A stretch of DNA of 64,000 nt, taken from positions 1 through 64,000 of the forward strand of contig CAKUJD010000001.1 in assembly GCA_934661195.1 (NCBI GenBank), in the 5' to 3' direction. Position 1 is the stretch's first letter, and the number at the start of each line of letters is the position of its first letter. A program made the position numbers and the translations under genes. The notes under the pieces are model-generated. The model did not search any database. It was given only the letters and a program-made list of their open reading frames with translations, and was not told the origin of the DNA. This document shows, in pieces, positions 44,828 through 54,435 of this stretch. The DNA comes from an uncultured Muribaculaceae bacterium (lineage in GTDB: Bacteria; Bacteroidota; Bacteroidia; Bacteroidales; Muribaculaceae).

Positions 44828-44835
44828 TAAATTTG
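44828..44835 (+). promoter_or_regulatory. -7 box for the zinc-ribbon gene
   Basis: TAAATTTG, 20 nt upstream of the ATG at 44856. Confidence 0.55.
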
Positions 44836-44855
44836 TGGAGCAATAGCTTATTAGT

Positions 44856-45365
44856 ATGAATTTCAAGTGTCCACAGTGTGGGAAAACGTTAACCGTGACG
44901 CATGCCGAACTGGCACGCAACGGCTGCCGTGTGGTGTGCCCGCAATGCCTAACCGACTTTGAGCCCGAGGGCATCGACCGTCAGGCCATAGCCTGCATGG
45001 CCAAACCCGCCGCACCCAAGGCGCCGAAGCCCGCCACGCCGAAGCCCGCCTTTTGCCATGAGTGCGGAAGGGTGCTGCCCGCCCGCGACCTGCGCTACTG
45101 CCCCTACTGCGGCCACTCGCTGGCCATCGCCGAAGCCGCTCCGCAGCAGCCACCCGAGCCGCCCGTCGCGCCTCAGCCCGAGCAATCTGTGCCGCCCGAG
45201 GCCGGGCCGCGGCGGCCGCTATACATCCCCTTGCGCCCGGCTGGCGAGCCGCGGCCCTACATCGACGGCCCTGCCTCTGTGGCGTTTCGCATAGTGGCCA
45301 GCGTGCTCATAGTGGCGCTGGCGGCAGCCTTTGTGGCGCTTGTGTGGGCCTCGGCCATGACTTAG
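44856..45365 (+). CDS. Double zinc-ribbon membrane protein
   Basis: A 169-residue protein. The first ribbon is CPQC at 5-8 with CPQC near 29-32. The second is CHEC near 67-70 with CPYC near 82-85. A proline-rich linker (residues ~95-125) and one C-terminal membrane segment (IVASVLIVALAAAFVALVWA) follow. It is a tail-anchored protein with cytosolic zinc ribbons, a common but functionally vague Bacteroidales type. The upstream gene is divergent and manC lies 100 nt downstream, so it may be co-transcribed with manC. Confidence 0.8.
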   Translation: MNFKCPQCGKTLTVTHAELARNGCRVVCPQCLTDFEPEGIDRQAIACMAKPAAPKAPKPATPKPAFCHECGRVLPARDLRYCPYCGHSLAIAEAAPQQPPEPPVAPQPEQSVPPEAGPRRPLYIPLRPAGEPRPYIDGPASVAFRIVASVLIVALAAAFVALVWASAMT

Positions 45366-45465
45366 CCGCGAAATAATTGCGGTCTCTTTTTGCTGCAAGT
45401 TGCGCGGTTTTAGCTATCTTAGCAGTTGGAATTGAAAAGATACACAATTAAAAACCATACAAGAC

Positions 45466-46551
45466 ATGGAGATGAAAAATAACCGTTACTGCGTGATTAT
45501 GTGCGGTGGGGTGGGAAGCCGCTTCTGGCCCTACAGCCGCTCGAGCAAGCCAAAACAGTTCATCGATTTTCTGGGCACCGGCCGCAGCCTGCTGCAAATG
45601 GCCGTCGACCGCCTGAAAGGCATCGTGCCCGACGAAAACATTATAATGCTCACCAACGAGCAGTATGCCAGCCTCATAATGGAGCAGCTGCCGCAACTCA
45701 AGAAGGACCAGATTCTGCTGGAGCCGGCGCGGCGCAACACCGCTCCCTGCAACGCCTGGGCCGCCTATCACATCAAGGCAAAGAACCCCGACGCAAAAAT
45801 TATGGTGTGCCCCAGCGACCACCTGATTCTGAAGCAGGACGAGTTTCGCCGCTGCGCACTCAGCGCATTCGACTTTCTCGACCGTCACGATGCCCTGCTC
45901 ACATTCGGCGTGAAGCCCAACCGCCCCGAGACGGGCTACGGCTACATTCAGCTTGGCGAGCATGCCGAGGGCGACTTTGCCAAGGTGAAGACGTTCACCG
46001 AGAAACCCAACGAGGAGCTGGCCAAGGTGTTTGTGGCCAGCGGTGAGTTCTTCTGGAACTCGGGAATGTTTTTCTGGGGCGTGGACACCATCATCAAGGC
46101 GTTCCACGACTTGGCCCCCGACATAGCGCAGCGCTTCGACAGCGCAGCGCAGGTGTGGGGCACCGCCGACGAGCAGGCCTACATCGACGACAACTATGCC
46201 TCGTGCCCCAACATTTCAATCGACTTCGCCATAATGGAAAAAGCTCCCAACGTGTATGTGCAGCAGGTGGACTTCGGCTGGAGCGACCTGGGCACTTGGG
46301 GATCGCTGTATGACAACTCACCAAAAAACCGCGACGGCAACGTGACGCAAAACTGCAAGGCGCTGCTGTTTAACAGCCACAACAATGTGATTGCCGTCAA
46401 GGGCGACAAACTGGTGGTGGCCAGCGGCCTTAACGACTACATAGTGGCCGACGTGGACGATGCGCTGCTGATAGTGCCCAAAAGCGACGAGCAGAAGCTG
46501 CGCACCTACGTCAACGAGGTGAAGTCGAACTTCGGCGACAAATACCTTTGA
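45466..46551 (+). CDS. manC: Mannose-1-phosphate guanylyltransferase
   Basis: Makes GDP-mannose from mannose-1-phosphate and GTP for surface glycan and fucose synthesis. The 361 residues cover the nucleotidyltransferase domain only: CGGVGSRFWPYSRSSKPKQF (pyrophosphorylase motif near residues 11-30), MVCPSDHLI, FTEKPNEEL, FWNSGMFFW and DFGWSDLGTW. The fused phosphomannose isomerase domain of bifunctional enzymes is absent. MEMK versus MK start is undecided by two codons. The terminator downstream is shared with the convergent porin gene. Confidence 0.95.
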   Translation: MEMKNNRYCVIMCGGVGSRFWPYSRSSKPKQFIDFLGTGRSLLQMAVDRLKGIVPDENIIMLTNEQYASLIMEQLPQLKKDQILLEPARRNTAPCNAWAAYHIKAKNPDAKIMVCPSDHLILKQDEFRRCALSAFDFLDRHDALLTFGVKPNRPETGYGYIQLGEHAEGDFAKVKTFTEKPNEELAKVFVASGEFFWNSGMFFWGVDTIIKAFHDLAPDIAQRFDSAAQVWGTADEQAYIDDNYASCPNISIDFAIMEKAPNVYVQQVDFGWSDLGTWGSLYDNSPKNRDGNVTQNCKALLFNSHNNVIAVKGDKLVVASGLNDYIVADVDDALLIVPKSDEQKLRTYVNEVKSNFGDKYL

Positions 46552-46577
46552 TTAGAGGCACGCACAGCAGAAAAATA

Positions 46578-46622
46578 GCACAAGCGGCAGTCGCGCATGG
46601 CGGCTGCCGCTTGTGTGCTTTA
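46578..46622. terminator. Bidirectional terminator between manC and the porin gene
   Basis: A 13-bp stem (46578-46590 with 46604-46618) with A-rich sequence on the left and CTTTAT on the right, between two convergent genes. Confidence 0.8.
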
Positions 46623-46646
46623 TGCATTGCCCCCCTGGGCGCGCAA

Positions 46647-47846
46647 TCAGAACGAGAACATCATTCTGGCCTGCACTATGTGTATGTTTTTGTCGAGTGG
46701 GAAATTGCTGTTGTCAAGGTGGTTGTAGCTGTATTCCAGCATCACTTGGAAAAACTTGTTGAAGCCAATGGCTCCGCCCACTGTGGCCGAATGCATCTTG
46801 CCGCCCTCGGCGCCGCCGTCGTTAAGGTTGATGTAGCTGTAGCGGGCCGACACTTCAAGGCCGCGTCCGCCAAGGCCGCTCACCACCGACTCGGCGCGGT
46901 TGTACTTATAGCCTTGGCCAAAAATCATGTAGCCAGCTTCGGCATATCCGCCATGAAAAGTGTTGCCTGTCAGCCCCTTGCCGCTCTTTTTGCCTATGTG
47001 CTTCACCAGATATTCGCCTCGGGCAAAAAACTTCTTGGTGCGGTAGGCAGCCTCTACGCTGGCATACACCGAGTTGCGCGCCCACGGCAGGGTGCAGTTC
47101 AGAAACTGCTTGTTGCCGTCGGTGTATGTCTCAAGGGTCGACGCCAGCGTGTGCGTCGTCTTTATCTCGCCGTCGGCCTGGCGCTCGCCCGTGTTGGTGT
47201 AGGCATAGCGCGCCGCCAAGCCCACGTGCAGCGACTGCGCCTTGTCGTCAACCGGCACATACAGCCAGCGGCCGCCCACCGTGAAGCCCTGCGGCCCGTT
47301 GGCCTGGTCGTTATAGAGGTTTTCGGCAAACGCGCCCTGGTTGGCAAAAAAGTGGCGGTTGTAGAACTTGTACGATAGTCCCAGCTCGCGGCCCGGTGCA
47401 AGGGCGTTGACCGCCGCGGCGCGCGAAATGAAGTGCAGACTGCCGCGGCTGGTGTTGTTGGCCATGGTGGCGGGGTCGTTGTAATATCCGCCCTTGAATA
47501 TGTGGTGGTTGTCGCCATTGGCGAGGCTCAGCTGCACAAATATGTTCTTCTGGCTGAACTTGCCTTTGGTGAAGTCGAAGTCGGCATAGAAGTACCATGA
47601 GTTGTACGTCATCGAGGTGCGGATGCGCGCGTCGGTCACGGCCATGCCCGACTTCAGTTCCGACTCGGCAGTGTGGTAGTAGGCCGCGTCGGTCATCAGG
47701 CGGGCCCCCACGGTGAAGTGCAGATTTTCCTTGTTGTTGTCGATTTTGGCGGTGGGGTTCACATCGAAGTCCTGCGCCGATGCGCCCAGTGCGGCCACGG
47801 CCGCCAATAGCAGCGTGAGCCGGTGCTTGCAATTGAAAATGCTCAT
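46647..47846 (-). CDS. OprO/OprP-type porin
   Basis: From the ATG at 47846 it is 399 residues. The in-frame upstream start would add 13 residues before the signal peptide. The signal peptide ends LGASAQ. The mature protein is a porin-type beta-barrel, with VGARLMTDAAYYHTAE at the start, repeated aromatic strands (WYFYADFDFTKGKF, GLEVSARYSYINLN) and a C-terminal RMMFSF ending in Phe. Family members transport phosphate, polyphosphate or other anions. The substrate here is not known. A near-consensus -7 box (TAACTTTA) lies near 47900. Confidence 0.85.
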   Translation of the reverse strand: MSIFNCKHRLTLLLAAVAALGASAQDFDVNPTAKIDNNKENLHFTVGARLMTDAAYYHTAESELKSGMAVTDARIRTSMTYNSWYFYADFDFTKGKFSQKNIFVQLSLANGDNHHIFKGGYYNDPATMANNTSRGSLHFISRAAAVNALAPGRELGLSYKFYNRHFFANQGAFAENLYNDQANGPQGFTVGGRWLYVPVDDKAQSLHVGLAARYAYTNTGERQADGEIKTTHTLASTLETYTDGNKQFLNCTLPWARNSVYASVEAAYRTKKFFARGEYLVKHIGKKSGKGLTGNTFHGGYAEAGYMIFGQGYKYNRAESVVSGLGGRGLEVSARYSYINLNDGGAEGGKMHSATVGGAIGFNKFFQVMLEYSYNHLDNSNFPLDKNIHIVQARMMFSF

Positions 47847-47970
47847 AATAGAGGTGTTTTTTTGCGTGTGTTGTTGAATAGTCACTTTCCAAATGTAAAG
47901 TTAGCCATTATTTCCCGAAACCCCACCATAACTGCCGCCAAATGTGCCAGATCGCAGCACACATGAAACC

Positions 47971-48008
47971 AAATGGGCTGGATCCAGTGTGTGGAATCCA
48001 GCCCATTT
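47971..48008 (-). terminator. Terminator of the GLUG-repeat gene
   Basis: A 13-bp perfect stem (47971-47983 with 47996-48008) followed on the minus strand by GGTTTCATG. The T run is weak. Confidence 0.65.
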
Positions 48009-48034
48009 GTGATGGAAGGATAGTGCGGTATGGC

Positions 48035-51000
48035 TTACTTGTCAATCATCTTTTGTGCCTTGACCGAGCCGTTGCTGTAGGTGCGCACCACTATGTAGGC
48101 TTGACCATCGTGGTTGGCCGGCTTGCCCACCTTGATGCCGCCCACAGTGTAGTATGCTTCGCTCACTATAGCTTTGTCGGAATTGATGCCGTCGGTGCCC
48201 GACGGCGTGTTGAGCTTCAGTGTCCACACACGGCTGAAATCGCCGCATGTGGCGGTGAGCATGGCATCGCCTGTGCTGTTGGCGGCCACTAAGGCGTTGT
48301 TGCCGTCGATTTTCACAGCTGCTGTGCTTGTGGTCCAAGTCACACCTTGCGGCGTGCCCAGGTGGAAGCTGCCAAGCACGTTGTCGTATGTGCTGCCGTC
48401 ATCGGGCAGCACCACGGCGGCTGCATTGGCAAGTGCGCAGTCGTTGGCAGTGAATCCTGGAATCACAGGCAGCGTGTAGCTGTCGCCGCAGTCCCAGTCG
48501 CCTTCCATGCCGGTTGCCGCAGCAAGGGCGGCAATGGTCACAGGAGTCCCGCCAATGGTGTCTTGCGCATATGTGCCGTAGTCGGTGACATAGCTGGTGT
48601 TGCTCATGATGCTGCCCGAGGCCACATCCCAGCCAAAGTTGTCACCCACAAGGCTGCCGCACAGGGTGTCGGCCTTCTCAACGCGTCCGGCATTGTAGCA
48701 GTTGACAAGGGCTGCGCCCTGCCAAGTGGTGGTGCCGCGCGTGGGCGAGCCTATGAGGCCGCCTGCACTCTTGGGCGCTTTCACCGACCCCGTGTTGTAG
48801 CAGTTGAAGTACTGCACACGGCCTTGGCCGCCCAGCCCGCCGGCGTTTTCGGTCCCGGCCACCACGCTGCCGGTGTTGAAGCAGTTCTCCACACGTGAGT
48901 TGCCGCTACCGTATCCGCTGATGCCGCCGGCACCATTGCGCGAGGTGGTGATTTGGCCGGAATTCCAGCAGTTGCGCACTGTGCTTGCGTCGCCCAGCAG
49001 TCCGCCTATTATGCCGCCTGCTCCAAGTGTGGCCGAGATGTCGGCTGTGTTGTAGCAGCTGTCAACCACGGTGTGGTCGGGCATCTGCCCGGCAATGCCG
49101 CCGCCATAGTTTGCAGCCAAAATAGTGCCGCTGTTGTGGCAGTGTGCCACACGGGCGGGATTGTCGCTCTTGATGGCAAGCTCGCTGCCCCATATGCCGC
49201 CAGTGTATACGGCGTTTTCGGCAAATATGCTGCCGGTGTTGTAGCAGTCGGTCACTTCGCTGCCTGCCGACAGCATTGCCAGCAGGCCGGCGGTGCCGTG
49301 CGTCGACTTTGAAAGTGTGGTGTTCACGTCGCCGCTGTTGTGGCTGCGTGTCACTTTTAGCGGGGCCGTCGCCGCCACGTTGCCCACAAGTCCGGCTGCC
49401 ACGTCGCCCGCGGTGATTGTGCCCTCGTTGCTGCATTCTTCCACCACCAAGGCATAGTTGCCGCGCACATAGCCTTGCAGGCCGGCGGTGGCAGTGCCTT
49501 TAGGGTTGCCGATGTCGGCTTTGTTGGCGCAGCGCACATATTCGGCGCCATATCCCGTGCCCACAAATCCGGCCACATTTGCTCCTGAGCCCGAGCTTGC
49601 CACAACTCCGAGGTTGGTGCAGTCGGTGAATTTGGCGCCTGCTGCGGCCACTTCGCCCACAAATCCGCCAATGGCAGCCGATGTGCTTGAAATCTCGCCA
49701 TAGTTGGTGCAGTGGTCAAAGCTGACACCTCCGCCGGCCTTGGCGGCGAAGCCTCCTTGCGAACCCTTGCCCGACACATTCACACGGTTGATGCAGTTTA
49801 CAAATGCGCCGTTGGCATAGCCGGCAAATGCTCCGGCGTAGGTCGAGGTTGACGTCAGTGTGCCCTCAAGTGTGAGGTCGCGCACGGTGGCGCTTGTGCC
49901 TATAGATCCAAACACGCCATAGTTGCGTGCCGTGGTGCTTATTTTCAGTCCCTTGAGCGAGTGTCCGTTGCCCATCAGCACTCCGCCAAATGGTGTGACG
50001 CCGTCGGCAGCAGCCGCCTGGAATTTTGTGGCTGAGCTGAAGTCGATGTCGTTCATCACCTTCACAAACTGGCCTGTGAGCGGGTTGGCTGTGGCTGTGA
50101 TATAGGAGCCAAACGTGTTCCAGTCATCAATGGTGCTTATCTGGTAGGGGTCAGATTCTGTGCCCGAACCGTTAAGCGCCAGGGCATACACTGCCGAGAT
50201 GGCTATGGGTTTCACGTAGCCGTTGAGTGTGGCTGTTATGGTGTCGCTTTTCACTGCAGTCAAATTGACCGGTACGGTCAGTGTGTTGCCGTCGATGCCA
50301 AACTCATTGCCCTTGGCCAGCTTCCATGTGGTGCCCTCGGCACTGCTGAGGGTTGCGTTGCCTGTGATGTGGCGGGCATCCTGGCCGTTGCCTATGCTCA
50401 GCACCACCTGTGCTGCGGCTTGAGCCAGCGGCTCGCTGGCAAACTGCTTGAGCACTGGGTAGCGTCCGGCCTCAAACTGCCACACCGCTGCGTCAAGTCC
50501 GTCGATGGCCTTGCCCGATGTGAGCTGTGCCGATGTGAGTGCCGACATGTCTCTGTTGGCGTCGTTGGCTTCGGCGTTGAGGCCGGTCACCTGGCTGTCG
50601 AAGTAGACGGCCTTTACTGGGCCTGCATTGCCGCTCTTGCCGCTTATGGCTCCTGTGCCTGCGAGTTTGGCGGCAAACACGGTGCCATAGCTCACGGCCC
50701 CGGTTATGGTGTTATTGGTAGCCACAGCAGCATTGCTGTTGTTTGCACCCACAATGCCTCCGGCGGCGTCGGCTCCTACGCTCACGGTGCCAGCGTTGAC
50801 CACGTTGGTTATTGTAGCACCAAGTGCTTTGCCTGCAATGCCTCCGGCAGTGCGCAGACCCGACAGCGAAGTCTTGAATTTCGACAGCACGTACACCTCC
50901 ACTGTGCCCACATTCTGGCAGTTGGCCACAGTGCCTTGCGCGTCGGCCACGATGCCGCCGGCAGTCTCCGAGCCGCAGCGCACGTGTCCGGCATTGAAGC

Positions 51001-54000
51001 AATTGGTCACCGAGCTGCCCTCAACCGATGCTCCGACTATGCCTCCGGCAGTGGTGCGGTAGTTGGTCACATCGGCATAGTTGCGGCAGTTGTCCACCGA
51101 GCCATAGCTGTAACCCACGAATGCTCCGGAATATCCTGCAAACTGCAGGCTGCAGTCGGCCGCAATGCGCAGGTTCTTAAGCGTGCCCATTGGGGCGAGC
51201 ACTCCTATGAAGCCCTTGTAGATGTCGCCTTTGGCTTTTGAGTCGAGTGTGCCGAGGGTGGTGCCTGAAGGCTTCACGCTCCATTGCACAAAGTCGAGCT
51301 TCATGTTGTGGATTGTATGGTTGCCGCCGTCATAGTGCCCCTGGAACTTGTCGGTGAGGTCGGTGTTGCAGCAAATGCCGGCAAATGCGGTGTCGTTCTC
51401 AAGGTCGATGTCGGCTGTCTGCAAAAAGTATGTGTCTTTGTAGAACTGGCGCGCCTTTGATGTGATTTCGCTCAGTTTCACCAGGTCGGCCTTGTTTTGT
51501 ATCAGGTATGGCTTCTCGGCCGAGCCAACTCCGTCGAATGCTTTCGGCGCCACCTTAATGGCGTAGATGCGCGGCTGTATGGCCGCATTCATGCTGCCGT
51601 CGGCATTGAGCATTATCACGGCTATGGTGTCGTTGCCAAACTTGCCGTTGAGCTTGTATGTGTTGTTGGCAATATCTCCCATGAGTCCTTTGACGCTCAG
51701 CTGCTGCTTGCCGTTGATGGTTTGCAGCGAGTAAGCGGCCACCTTGCCCAGAGCCTTTATGCTGAAGTCGTTGGCCACGCGCTCCACATTGTCGGGAAAT
51801 TGAGGGTCGAATGCCAAAACCGATGCGCTGAGCTGGGCTTCAGGCGTGTCTTCGGTGCCTTTCACACGCGGGTAGTAGCCTTCGGCGAAAGTCCATTTGT
51901 CGGCCGAGAACCCCTTTGGCCCGCTGGCCGATGTGAGGTCGGCTGTGACGGCCGCAAGACGCTTGGACGAGAAGTTCACCATCTGCTTGTCGAAGCACAC
52001 GTTGCTTATGGCAGGCGTGCATCCGGCGTCGATCGAGCCAAGAGCCTCGCGCACGCCGTTCTCTGTGTCGTATAGGTAGGTGTTGCACACATTGCGCCCG
52101 GCAAAGTAGCTGCACTTTATGGCGGGCTGCACTGTGTCGAGTGCCACAATGTAGGGTGCTACTCGCCCTGTGATGCCGCCCACATAGTTGCTGTTGTAGC
52201 ACGACACCAGTCCGGTGAAGTAGCTGTCGGTGATGGTGCCCTTGTGCATGCCTGCCACGCCGCCCACTGCGGCATTGCTGTCATATCCATACACGTCGGC
52301 CGCTGCAAAACAGCCGTCGATGGTGCCGCCTGCGTTGTTGCCAACCACGCCGCCCACAAACAGGCCTTCGTGACGGCGTCCGTCCACTATGCCTGTGAAG
52401 TAGCTCTTTCGCACGGCGCTTTTGGGGCTATATAGGGTGCCCACCACGCCTCCGCCGGTGTAGCCGGTGGTGGGGGCTGAGACATACACGCCAGCCCGGG
52501 CGTGGCAGTTTTCGACCACAGCGCTCGACTGTCCGGCAATGCCGCCGCCCATGCCTCCAAGACCATAAATCATGCCGTTGAAGTAGCAGTCCTTGATGTT
52601 GAACGCATAGCCGCATATGCCTCCGGCGCACACGCCCTCGTTGGTGACTGTGCCGCTGGTGTTGCAGTTTTCAATGAGGCCGAAGCTGCAGCTGGCCACG
52701 ATGCCGGCGTAGTAGTACTGGCCGCTTACGTTTGCGCCGGTCACATTCAGGTTCTTTATAACCGACACAGTGTCGGCCACGCCAAACAGGCCGGCAAAAC
52801 CAGCTCCGCGGGTGTTTACTTCAAGTCCCTTTAGGGTGTGGCCCTTGCCGTCGAATGAGCCGCCAAAGCGCTGGGTGTAGTAGTTGCCTATTGGCTCAAA
52901 CCGGTATCCGCTCATGTCTATGTCGTTTTCCAGGCTGAAGTGCTTGCCTCTGTAGGTGCTGGCATAGTAGGTGATGCTTGGATCGCCATAACTGTAGTCT
53001 TTGTCGGCATTTACCGATTCCGACAGGTGCACCAGGTCGGCAAGCGTCTTTATCTTATAGGGGTTGGCTTCTGTGCCGTCGCCCTCAAAACCGCTGGCTG
53101 CGGCCGCTGGATAGCTGAATGTGATGCCGTTGCCATGAATTTTTGCGCTTGCCAGTTTGCCGGTATAATATTTAGCTGTGCTATACATCACCCAGTTGCC
53201 CCACGACAGCTCGGTGTCGGTGCCGCTTCCTGTGATGCTGCTTGTAGTGGTCTTGCCTTGCGACCAGTCGGCGGCCAGTGTGTAGAAATTGCCCATTGTG
53301 CTGCCTCCAGTCCACACGAGTTGCGACTGAACTTTGACGCTCTTGTCGCTGCCGAGCAGCACTTCGGCTGTGCAGCCGTGGTTGCCGAAGTTTTTAACCG
53401 ACACCACATTGCTGCCCGTTTGCTTCAATATCACGTTCCACGATTCAGATGCCTTTTCGCCATTGTAGTATGTGACATCCATTTTTGCGTTGGAACGCTC
53501 GATCAGGGTCTTTTCGTTGATGGTCACATAGCGGTCTTTTTTCGACCCGGAATTCAGAAAGAATCCCCAGTAGCCAGGAATGCTGATAGTGCCGTCGGCC
53601 GATATGGTGCCCGTTATCACTTCCGATCTCACAGGTTTGCCCACTATGGTCGACACGGCAATGTCGCATTCTCCATCGGTGGTGGCGGCGGCCAACTGCG
53701 ACGGAATTTCAATTGTTCCGGCCGCGAGGTCAACCTTGGCTTTAATCACCACCCCAGCCGAATAGAAGTTGGTGATGGTCACGGAATCTGTGCCGAGTGG
53801 TGACACTTCCACCGACAGGCCGCCGTCAGTGGTGGCTGAGCTGATGGTCTTGTAGGTCATGACTCCGCTGCCTGTGATGCTGCTGAGGCTTATAGCCTTT
53901 GCAGGCGCCTTGTGCGCTGCCGCCACGGCCTTCGGCTGCAATCCTCCCAGCATTTTGCAACTGTCGCTGGCTGCATGCAACTCGGTGTGGCCCACCTGCT

Positions 54001-54127
54001 GCCCAAGTGGCTTGGCCGCCACAGCCTGTGCAGGAAATGCAGCAACATCGGTCTCATGCGCAATGCCGGCAAATGTGGTTGAGGCCATAAACGCCGTCAG
54101 CAGCATAAAAGTTGTAGCTTTTTTCAT
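48035..54127 (-). CDS. Giant secreted GLUG-repeat protein
   Basis: A 2030-residue exported protein. Signal peptide residues 1-22 (MASTTFAGIAHE region). From about residue 350 on it carries many GLUG-type repeats of the form GGIVG..-GTV.NC.NTG (examples GFAGLFGVADTVSVIKNLNV, AGGIVGASVEGSSVTNC, AGGLGGQGRVQYFNCYNTGS) in three blocks separated by beta-sandwich spacers. Such repeats build long parallel beta-helices in surface adhesins and IgA-peptidase-like proteins. No peptidase motif is seen. The end (INSDKAIVSEAYYTVGGIKV, then YIVVRTYSNGSVKAQK) is a sorting-type C-terminus like that of the 919-residue protein. The function is probably adhesion or surface display. Confidence 0.85.
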   Translation of the reverse strand: MKKATTFMLLTAFMASTTFAGIAHETDVAAFPAQAVAAKPLGQQVGHTELHAASDSCKMLGGLQPKAVAAAHKAPAKAISLSSITGSGVMTYKTISSATTDGGLSVEVSPLGTDSVTITNFYSAGVVIKAKVDLAAGTIEIPSQLAAATTDGECDIAVSTIVGKPVRSEVITGTISADGTISIPGYWGFFLNSGSKKDRYVTINEKTLIERSNAKMDVTYYNGEKASESWNVILKQTGSNVVSVKNFGNHGCTAEVLLGSDKSVKVQSQLVWTGGSTMGNFYTLAADWSQGKTTTSSITGSGTDTELSWGNWVMYSTAKYYTGKLASAKIHGNGITFSYPAAAASGFEGDGTEANPYKIKTLADLVHLSESVNADKDYSYGDPSITYYASTYRGKHFSLENDIDMSGYRFEPIGNYYTQRFGGSFDGKGHTLKGLEVNTRGAGFAGLFGVADTVSVIKNLNVTGANVSGQYYYAGIVASCSFGLIENCNTSGTVTNEGVCAGGICGYAFNIKDCYFNGMIYGLGGMGGGIAGQSSAVVENCHARAGVYVSAPTTGYTGGGVVGTLYSPKSAVRKSYFTGIVDGRRHEGLFVGGVVGNNAGGTIDGCFAAADVYGYDSNAAVGGVAGMHKGTITDSYFTGLVSCYNSNYVGGITGRVAPYIVALDTVQPAIKCSYFAGRNVCNTYLYDTENGVREALGSIDAGCTPAISNVCFDKQMVNFSSKRLAAVTADLTSASGPKGFSADKWTFAEGYYPRVKGTEDTPEAQLSASVLAFDPQFPDNVERVANDFSIKALGKVAAYSLQTINGKQQLSVKGLMGDIANNTYKLNGKFGNDTIAVIMLNADGSMNAAIQPRIYAIKVAPKAFDGVGSAEKPYLIQNKADLVKLSEITSKARQFYKDTYFLQTADIDLENDTAFAGICCNTDLTDKFQGHYDGGNHTIHNMKLDFVQWSVKPSGTTLGTLDSKAKGDIYKGFIGVLAPMGTLKNLRIAADCSLQFAGYSGAFVGYSYGSVDNCRNYADVTNYRTTAGGIVGASVEGSSVTNCFNAGHVRCGSETAGGIVADAQGTVANCQNVGTVEVYVLSKFKTSLSGLRTAGGIAGKALGATITNVVNAGTVSVGADAAGGIVGANNSNAAVATNNTITGAVSYGTVFAAKLAGTGAISGKSGNAGPVKAVYFDSQVTGLNAEANDANRDMSALTSAQLTSGKAIDGLDAAVWQFEAGRYPVLKQFASEPLAQAAAQVVLSIGNGQDARHITGNATLSSAEGTTWKLAKGNEFGIDGNTLTVPVNLTAVKSDTITATLNGYVKPIAISAVYALALNGSGTESDPYQISTIDDWNTFGSYITATANPLTGQFVKVMNDIDFSSATKFQAAAADGVTPFGGVLMGNGHSLKGLKISTTARNYGVFGSIGTSATVRDLTLEGTLTSTSTYAGAFAGYANGAFVNCINRVNVSGKGSQGGFAAKAGGGVSFDHCTNYGEISSTSAAIGGFVGEVAAAGAKFTDCTNLGVVASSGSGANVAGFVGTGYGAEYVRCANKADIGNPKGTATAGLQGYVRGNYALVVEECSNEGTITAGDVAAGLVGNVAATAPLKVTRSHNSGDVNTTLSKSTHGTAGLLAMLSAGSEVTDCYNTGSIFAENAVYTGGIWGSELAIKSDNPARVAHCHNSGTILAANYGGGIAGQMPDHTVVDSCYNTADISATLGAGGIIGGLLGDASTVRNCWNSGQITTSRNGAGGISGYGSGNSRVENCFNTGSVVAGTENAGGLGGQGRVQYFNCYNTGSVKAPKSAGGLIGSPTRGTTTWQGAALVNCYNAGRVEKADTLCGSLVGDNFGWDVASGSIMSNTSYVTDYGTYAQDTIGGTPVTIAALAAATGMEGDWDCGDSYTLPVIPGFTANDCALANAAAVVLPDDGSTYDNVLGSFHLGTPQGVTWTTSTAAVKIDGNNALVAANSTGDAMLTATCGDFSRVWTLKLNTPSGTDGINSDKAIVSEAYYTVGGIKVGKPANHDGQAYIVVRTYSNGSVKAQKMIDK

Positions 54128-54294
54128 ACGCTGATATGAATAATTGTGAAAACTTGTTTTGAGGGAGACTTAACTCTCTGTTTAGCCCATCACATTACGC
54201 CCTCCCTACCACAAAACGTATGCTGCTGGCTTTTTTGAATGTCGAATGCTGCTTATAATTGATGAAAATCATGCCCAGAATTCGAAATTCGTTA

Positions 54295-54302
54295 CAAAAT
54301 TA
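54295..54302 (-). promoter_or_regulatory. -7 box for the GLUG-repeat gene
   Basis: TAATTTTG on the minus strand, 167 nt upstream of the ATG at 54127, giving a long leader. The rest of the 54128-54435 region holds only this box and the next terminator. Confidence 0.5.
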
Positions 54303-54369
54303 CATAATATGACAACTATTACAAAATAAATGTTAATCAAACTCGCTGTAATTAAGATAAAATGTAACG

Positions 54370-54410
54370 AAAGCGGGCCGGTGGCGCTGTGTGCGCTGCC
54401 GGCCCGCTTT
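54370..54410 (-). terminator. Terminator of the LRR/FN3 operon
   Basis: A 12-bp stem (54370-54381 with 54399-54410) with an inner GCGC pair, followed on the minus strand by CGTTACATTTTA. Confidence 0.85.
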
Positions 54411-54435
54411 AAAGGTGCTTATTTGCTTGTGGCTG

